DNA from: GCA-003244245 sp050699715
Lineage (GTDB): Bacteria > Actinomycetota > Actinomycetes > Mycobacteriales > Pseudonocardiaceae
Assembly: GCA_050699715.1 (NCBI GenBank)
Contig: JBOHFR010000004.1
Coordinates: forward strand, 1 to 64,000
Direction of reading: 5' to 3'
Length of the DNA stretch: 64,000 nt
The translations under genes and the position numbers were made by a program. The notes under the pieces are model-generated. The model saw nothing but the letters and a program-made list of their open reading frames with translations, was not told where the DNA came from and ran no database searches. Below are positions 60,371 through 64,000 of this stretch, piece after piece. Position 1 is the first letter of the stretch, and each line of letters starts with the position of its first letter.

Positions 60371-60819
60371 GCTCATAACTCCTTGCTGAAGAGGTTGAAA
60401 GATGGACCCAGTGGTGGATGACACGGCGTGTCGTCGGTGGTGGTCCATGGGATGTCAGTGTGGGCGGGATACCGGCTCGGTGTCATCGGGACGCCCCCGA
60501 ACATTAGTGGCCACCAGGGAGGCGCTGTCACGAGTTTTGTCAGGGTATCCCTGAGAATAGGAATATCCACGGTGCACGGGACGTCCGCATGGCGCGGTGG
60601 AGTGATCGGCACGACGGACCGGCGGCGCGTGATCACCGCCGGTCCGGCTCTACACGCAGTACAATTTCACCCGATCGAGGCTGAGCGTGACGTATCTACC
60701 GGGCGTTGCCCGTCCTCTTCATCATTGGTCACCGAATATCGCCGCGCCTCTGCAACACCTGGAGAGGCGCGGCGACACCGAAATCACATTCACCCACGAG
60801 ACACTCGGAGCAAGCCCCG
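60371..60819. promoter_or_regulatory. Divergent promoter region of DoxX-like and propeller genes
   Basis: About 450 bp. Holds TGAGAATAGGAATATCCACG at 60552-60571 and TTCACCCGATCGAGGCTGAG at 60666-60685, counterparts of the region at 56.55-56.89 kb, plus the hairpin at 60740-60774. Likely contains promoters for both flanking genes and a binding site for the LuxR regulator. Confidence 0.6.
60740..60774 (+). promoter_or_regulatory. Leader hairpin before the propeller gene
   Basis: CGCCGCGCCTC (60740-60750) is perfectly complementary to 60764-60774, an 11-bp stem with 13-nt loop, ending 45 bases before ATG 60820. It may act as an attenuator or stabilise the message. It is absent from the paralogous region upstream of the LuxR gene. 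Confidence 0.5.
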
Positions 60820-61857
60820 ATGACAAACCTGGTGTTCGCCCAAACCAACGACCCCGCAGGGAACCAAATCCTGGTCTACGACCGCGCCGCGAACGGTACC
60901 CTCACCCTCGCCGAGACCGTCGATACCGGCGGAAAAGGTGGCAGTAGGGGCCCAGCTGGCACTAGTGGCCCAACTCCTGACCCGCTGGCCTCCCAAGGCT
61001 CACTCATCTATGACACCCGCCACCGGGTACTGATCGCCGTCAATGCCGGCAGCAACACCGTATCCGTGCTCGGCCTCGAAGAGGGCGGCCTGCGCCTGCG
61101 CCAGGTGCTGGCCTCGGGCGGAACATTCCCGGTCAGCGTGACCATTCACGGCGACCTGCTCTACGTGCTCAACGCCGATGCGGCCGGCGCCATCACCGGG
61201 TACCGGATCACCGATGGCCAGTTCTACCCGATCGATGACTCCACCCGCTCCCTGGAGCTCCCCACAGCCACCGGAGCGACCCCGTCCGTGGTCCACCAGA
61301 TCGGCTTCACCCCCGACGGACATCAGCTGGTCATCACCATTCGGACCAGCAACGGTCAGATCGACGTCTTCACCGTGGAACCCCACGGGCGGCCCTCCGC
61401 CACCTTCACCGCCAACCCCGCCGGCACGCCCAGCCCGTTCGGCTTCACCTTCGATGACCACGGCCACCTGGTCGTGACCGATTCCGTCAACAACGCGCTG
61501 AAGACTTACACCGTCCACCCCAACGGCACCGTCACACAACTCGCCTCCCAATCCAACGGGCAACTGACCACGTGCTGGGTTGCCCACACGGCGGGGAACT
61601 TCTACGTCGCCAACCCCGGCAGCAACACCCTCACCGGCTATCACATCGACCCCACGGGCACCCCCACCGTGTTCACCCAGACCCCCACCAGAGGGGGACC
61701 AGTCGATCTAGTCGGCACCCGTGATGGGGAATTCCTCTACGTGCAGGTTGGCCTCGCCGGGGGTGTCGACGGCTTCCACATCAAGCCCGACGGCACTCTC
61801 GCCCCGGTCGTCACCATCACCGTTCCGAGCGGCGCAGAAGGCATCGCCGTCAGCTGA
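60820..61857 (+). CDS. Beta-propeller (lactonase-like / YVTN-type) protein
   Basis: 345 residues of seven-bladed propeller sequence with repeats such as VLIAVNAGSNTVSVLGLEEGG, LYVLNADAAGAITGYRITDGQ, LVVTDSVNNALKTYTVHPNG and FYVANPGSNTLTGYHIDPTG. It resembles 6-phosphogluconolactonase-type lactonases. No signal peptide is visible, so the product is cytoplasmic. Proximity to PQQ genes invites the idea that it hydrolyses gluconolactone from a quinoprotein glucose dehydrogenase, but the catalytic residues cannot be checked by eye. Confidence 0.8.
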   Translation: MTNLVFAQTNDPAGNQILVYDRAANGTLTLAETVDTGGKGGSRGPAGTSGPTPDPLASQGSLIYDTRHRVLIAVNAGSNTVSVLGLEEGGLRLRQVLASGGTFPVSVTIHGDLLYVLNADAAGAITGYRITDGQFYPIDDSTRSLELPTATGATPSVVHQIGFTPDGHQLVITIRTSNGQIDVFTVEPHGRPSATFTANPAGTPSPFGFTFDDHGHLVVTDSVNNALKTYTVHPNGTVTQLASQSNGQLTTCWVAHTAGNFYVANPGSNTLTGYHIDPTGTPTVFTQTPTRGGPVDLVGTRDGEFLYVQVGLAGGVDGFHIKPDGTLAPVVTITVPSGAEGIAVS

Positions 61858-61866
61858 GCGGGTCTT

Positions 61867-61894
61867 GCGGCCGGCGGTCCGAGCCGCCGGCCGC
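61867..61894 (+). terminator. Terminator after the propeller gene
   Basis: GCGGCCGGCGG (61867-61877) pairs with 61884-61894 around TCCGAG; it starts 10 bases after the stop codon. The remaining bases before pqqA probably hold the pqq promoter. Confidence 0.75.
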
Positions 61895-62001
61895 ATGATC
61901 CTTGACATCGGTCGATACACTCTGTCACCATGTAGGTGCCATTGTGCGGCTCTTGGTAACGAATACTTACGGTGTTTCTTCGGGGCCAACGGAGGTCGAA
62001 T

Positions 62002-62121
62002 ATGATCGTTACCGAGAAGGCTAGCCACAGCGCTCCAGGAGCACGCCGGCAGTGGATAGCGCCAACCTGGGAGCGACTGGAGACTCCCATGGAAGTCACG
62101 ATGTACGCAGGTCGGCGCTAG
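62002..62121 (+). CDS. pqqA: PqqA, precursor peptide of pyrroloquinoline quinone
   Basis: A 39-residue peptide, too short for routine ORF listing. The C-terminal half PTWERLETPMEVTMYAGRR contains the invariant E-V-T-M-Y in which Glu and Tyr are cross-linked by the radical-SAM enzyme PqqE to form the PQQ skeleton. The first 18 residues act as leader. ATG 62002 follows GGAGGTCGAAT. It is 20 bp before pqqB. No pqqE is in the window up to the edge; it may follow pqqD. Confidence 0.93.
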   Translation: MIVTEKASHSAPGARRQWIAPTWERLETPMEVTMYAGRR

Positions 62122-62141
62122 AATTAATCGACTCAACTGAG

Positions 62142-63059
62142 ATGCTCGTTCGCATCCTGGGTTCCGCAGCCGGCGGTGGAGTACCACAATGGAACTGCGG
62201 GTGCCCGGTATGCTCTGCCGCGCGCTCAGGTTCGCGCCCAGTGACGTCGCGACGCTCGTCCACCATCGCCGTCGGTGACGGTGACGGCGAGTGGTTTCTC
62301 GGCAATGCCGGCCCAGATCTCGACGGTGCATTACGCGAGTGCGCCCCCTTGTGGCCTGGACCTGACGATTCCACGGCGCCCATACACGGCGTGTTTCTCA
62401 CTGATGCCGAGCTCGACCACACGCTGGGTTTGCTGTCGCTTCGCCAGGCCAGTGAGCTACACGTGTACGGCACCGCAGCGGTGCGGATCCTGCTTTCCCA
62501 GTGCGGGCTGCTGCCGACGTTGGAAAGCTACACGGTGGTGCGCTGGCACGAGGTTGCGCCAGGTGAGCGATTCGTGCTGCGCTACCGCCACGGTGGCGCC
62601 TCGCCGTTATGGTGTGAGGCGCTCGATGCCACCAGTGGCCGGTTGCCCCGTTACGCCCGCGGCTGCGGCCCGACCTCCGGGGTCGTCATCGGTTACCGGA
62701 TCACCGACGAGCGCACCGCTCGTTCCGCGGTGTTTCTGCCCTCAGTAGCGGCGCTGGGCGAAAACCTTCTCCAACAGCTCGGCGGGGCACATCTGGTCCT
62801 CGTGGATGGCACGTTCTGGACCGACGACGAGCTGCGCCAGCGCCGACGCGGCACCGCGACAGCTCAATCGATGGGCCACCTGCCGGTCAACGGTGCGCAG
62901 GGCAGCATGGCGCTACTTCGCCAGCTGACCGACGCGCACATCGTGTACACCCACCTCAACAACACCAATCCGATACTCTTCGAGGACGCGCTCGAACGAG
63001 CGTTCCTCGCCAACGCTGGTGCAAGCATTGCGCAAGACGGTGCCGAATACGAGCTGTAG
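62142..63059 (+). CDS. pqqB: PqqB, metallo-hydrolase-fold PQQ biosynthesis protein
   Basis: 305 residues, metallo-beta-lactamase fold: MLVRILGSAAGGGVPQWNCGC, then VFLTDAELDHTLGLLSLR, and AIVYTHLNNTNPIL-like HIVYTHLNNTNPIL near the end. NCGCPVC gives the structural zinc cysteines. The family hydroxylates or processes a PQQ intermediate. An upstream extension exists but the ATG at 62142 matches the family start; its ribosome-binding site is weak, as expected if it is coupled to pqqA. Confidence 0.93.
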   Translation: MLVRILGSAAGGGVPQWNCGCPVCSAARSGSRPVTSRRSSTIAVGDGDGEWFLGNAGPDLDGALRECAPLWPGPDDSTAPIHGVFLTDAELDHTLGLLSLRQASELHVYGTAAVRILLSQCGLLPTLESYTVVRWHEVAPGERFVLRYRHGGASPLWCEALDATSGRLPRYARGCGPTSGVVIGYRITDERTARSAVFLPSVAALGENLLQQLGGAHLVLVDGTFWTDDELRQRRRGTATAQSMGHLPVNGAQGSMALLRQLTDAHIVYTHLNNTNPILFEDALERAFLANAGASIAQDGAEYEL

Positions 63060-63072
63060 CACAGGGGGAAAA

Positions 63073-63777
63073 ATGGGCGAAAACCAGCCGATGTTAGATC
63101 GCGCCGAGTTCGAGGGCATGCTGCGCGCCGCCGAGTGCGGCTATTGGGACAAGCACCCCTTTCATCAGCGGATGGACGCCGGTGAACTCGATCCGTCTCA
63201 GCTGCGGGCGTGGGTGGCCAACCGGTGGTATTACCAGCGAAGCTTGCCACAAAAGGACGCCGCCATCGTCGCGAACTGCCCGCTACCCGAGATCCGCCGG
63301 CGGTGGCTGCCGCGAATCTCCTACCACGACGGCACTGCGGACAGTAACGGTGGCTGCGCCCGGTGGCTGATGTTGGCGGAAGCGGTCGGATTGAGCCGGG
63401 CGGAGGTCACCGACGAGCGGCACGTGTTACCAGGGGTGCGCTTCGCGGTCGACTCCTACGTTACCTTCGCGCGGACCCGACCATGGATCGAGAGCATCGC
63501 GTCGTCGTTGACTGAGCTGTTCGCACCACAGGCGATGGCCACCCGGACAGCCGCATTGAGACGACACTACTCGTGGCTTGACCACGACGCACTAGAGTAT
63601 TTTGACTCCCGCATCGACCGAGCCCGGGAAGAATGCGCCGACGCGCTGGATATCGTATTGTCACACTGTACGTCACGACAAGACCAAGACGCCGCAGTGC
63701 GCGCCCTTAAGTTTAAGACTGACGTATTATGGAGCATACTCGACGCCATCGAGTATGCACTGCGGGAGCATCGATGA
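63073..63777 (+). CDS. pqqC: PqqC, PQQ synthase
   Basis: 234 residues, all-helical heme-oxygenase-like fold: GYWDKHPFHQRMDAGELDPSQLRAWVANRWYYQRSLPQKD is the family active-site region. The C-terminus (ALKFKTDVLWSILDAIEYAL) is standard. PqqC catalyses the final eight-electron oxidation and ring closure without a metal, using O2. ATG 63073 follows AGGGGGAAAA. Confidence 0.94.
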   Translation: MGENQPMLDRAEFEGMLRAAECGYWDKHPFHQRMDAGELDPSQLRAWVANRWYYQRSLPQKDAAIVANCPLPEIRRRWLPRISYHDGTADSNGGCARWLMLAEAVGLSRAEVTDERHVLPGVRFAVDSYVTFARTRPWIESIASSLTELFAPQAMATRTAALRRHYSWLDHDALEYFDSRIDRAREECADALDIVLSHCTSRQDQDAAVRALKFKTDVLWSILDAIEYALREHR

Positions 63778-64000
63778 CGGCAACGTTGTCGCTCACCGAC
63801 CAGCCACAGCTGCGCCGTGGGGTGCGCACCGGGACCGACCCGCTCAGCGGTGAGACAGTGCTGCTGTTCCCCGAGGGTGTGCTCATCCTCAATGAGACGG
63901 CGGCCGCCGTCATCCGGCAATGCGACGGCTGTCACAGCGTGGCGGAGGTGGTGCAGGCAGTCGGCGAGGTGTACGACGACGTCGCCCTCGACGACGTCAT
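63774..64000 (+). CDS. pqqD: PqqD, PqqA chaperone (partial at window edge)
   Basis: The first 75 residues are visible: PQLRRGVRTGTDPLSGETVL, FPEGVLILNETAAAVIRQCD and VAEVVQAVGEVYDDV match PqqD, which binds PqqA and presents it to PqqE. ATG overlaps the pqqC stop (ATGA). The gene is cut by the end of the window; pqqE is expected next. Confidence 0.92.
   Translation, partial: MTATLSLTDQPQLRRGVRTGTDPLSGETVLLFPEGVLILNETAAAVIRQCDGCHSVAEVVQAVGEVYDDVALDDV

Overview
High-GC actinobacterial chromosome. Mycothione reductase, an iron-sensing IdeR-type repressor beside a SigB-type sigma factor, DUF3039, DUF3099, DUF4192, SCO5389-like and DUF397 proteins, and GTG/TTG starts all point to Actinomycetes. 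A member of the Pseudonocardiales is my best guess, but that is inference. Most of the window is ordinary chromosome, interrupted by short accessory or decaying stretches.

Layout. 1-1.8 kb: a lower-GC patch with a 63-bp palindromic element, a 5'-truncated BpsA-like methyltransferase-fold gene and a divergent ITP/XTP-pyrophosphatase-like gene. 2-14.3 kb (all minus strand): hypothetical protein, large NAD-glutamate dehydrogenase, a long TPR-like protein, EttA-type ABC-F, SSB, and a CopD/CtaG copper membrane protein. 14.3-18.7 kb: a predicted conflict (defence-type) module, with a tRNA-3'-end-like remnant, a Trypco1 protein and a trypsin-nSTAND-WD40 protein whose eight WD repeats are near-identical 135-bp units. 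19.1-25.3 kb: HTH/TPR-like regulator, tRNA-CAT, F420-type oxidoreductase, YaaA, SF2 helicase, YihY membrane protein.

25.4-35.4 kb is the most interesting part. It holds a complete set of genes for the nickel-pincer cofactor (larB, larC, larE) plus a divergent LarA homologue that keeps the cofactor lysine and nickel histidine but lacks the second catalytic histidine. These are interleaved with a diiron desaturase-like protein, a fatty-acyl-reductase/HAD fusion, a zinc alcohol dehydrogenase and a PlsC acyltransferase. The tight translational coupling suggests a lipid-related nickel-pincer pathway rather than plain lactate racemisation.

35.4-42.6 kb: DUF3039, both subunits of a molybdenum/tungsten storage protein (MosA/MosB), DUF3099, then a polyhydroxyalkanoate locus (phasin-like, XRE regulator, PhaC) and sigB. 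42.8-49.9 kb: rhodanese, IdeR preceded by three 20-bp repeats, GalE, DUF4192, methyltransferase, SCO5389-like, luciferase-like oxidoreductase and PAC2 protein. 49.9-53.5 kb is a decay zone: truncated STAS, GAF-ANTAR remnant, truncated XRE-DUF5753 with DUF397, a PCMT fragment and the second 63-bp element.

53.6-64 kb: mycothione reductase, phenylalanine hydroxylase, a broken unknown gene, a LAL-type LuxR regulator, a DoxX-like membrane protein, a beta-propeller (lactonase-like) protein and pqqABCD for the redox cofactor PQQ; pqqD runs off the window. The unannotated 39-residue PqqA precursor is visible at 62002-62121. Two divergent promoter regions around the LuxR gene (56.55-56.89 and 60.37-60.82 kb) are recognisably duplicated, suggesting that the LuxR, DoxX-like and propeller genes form one regulon next to PQQ synthesis.
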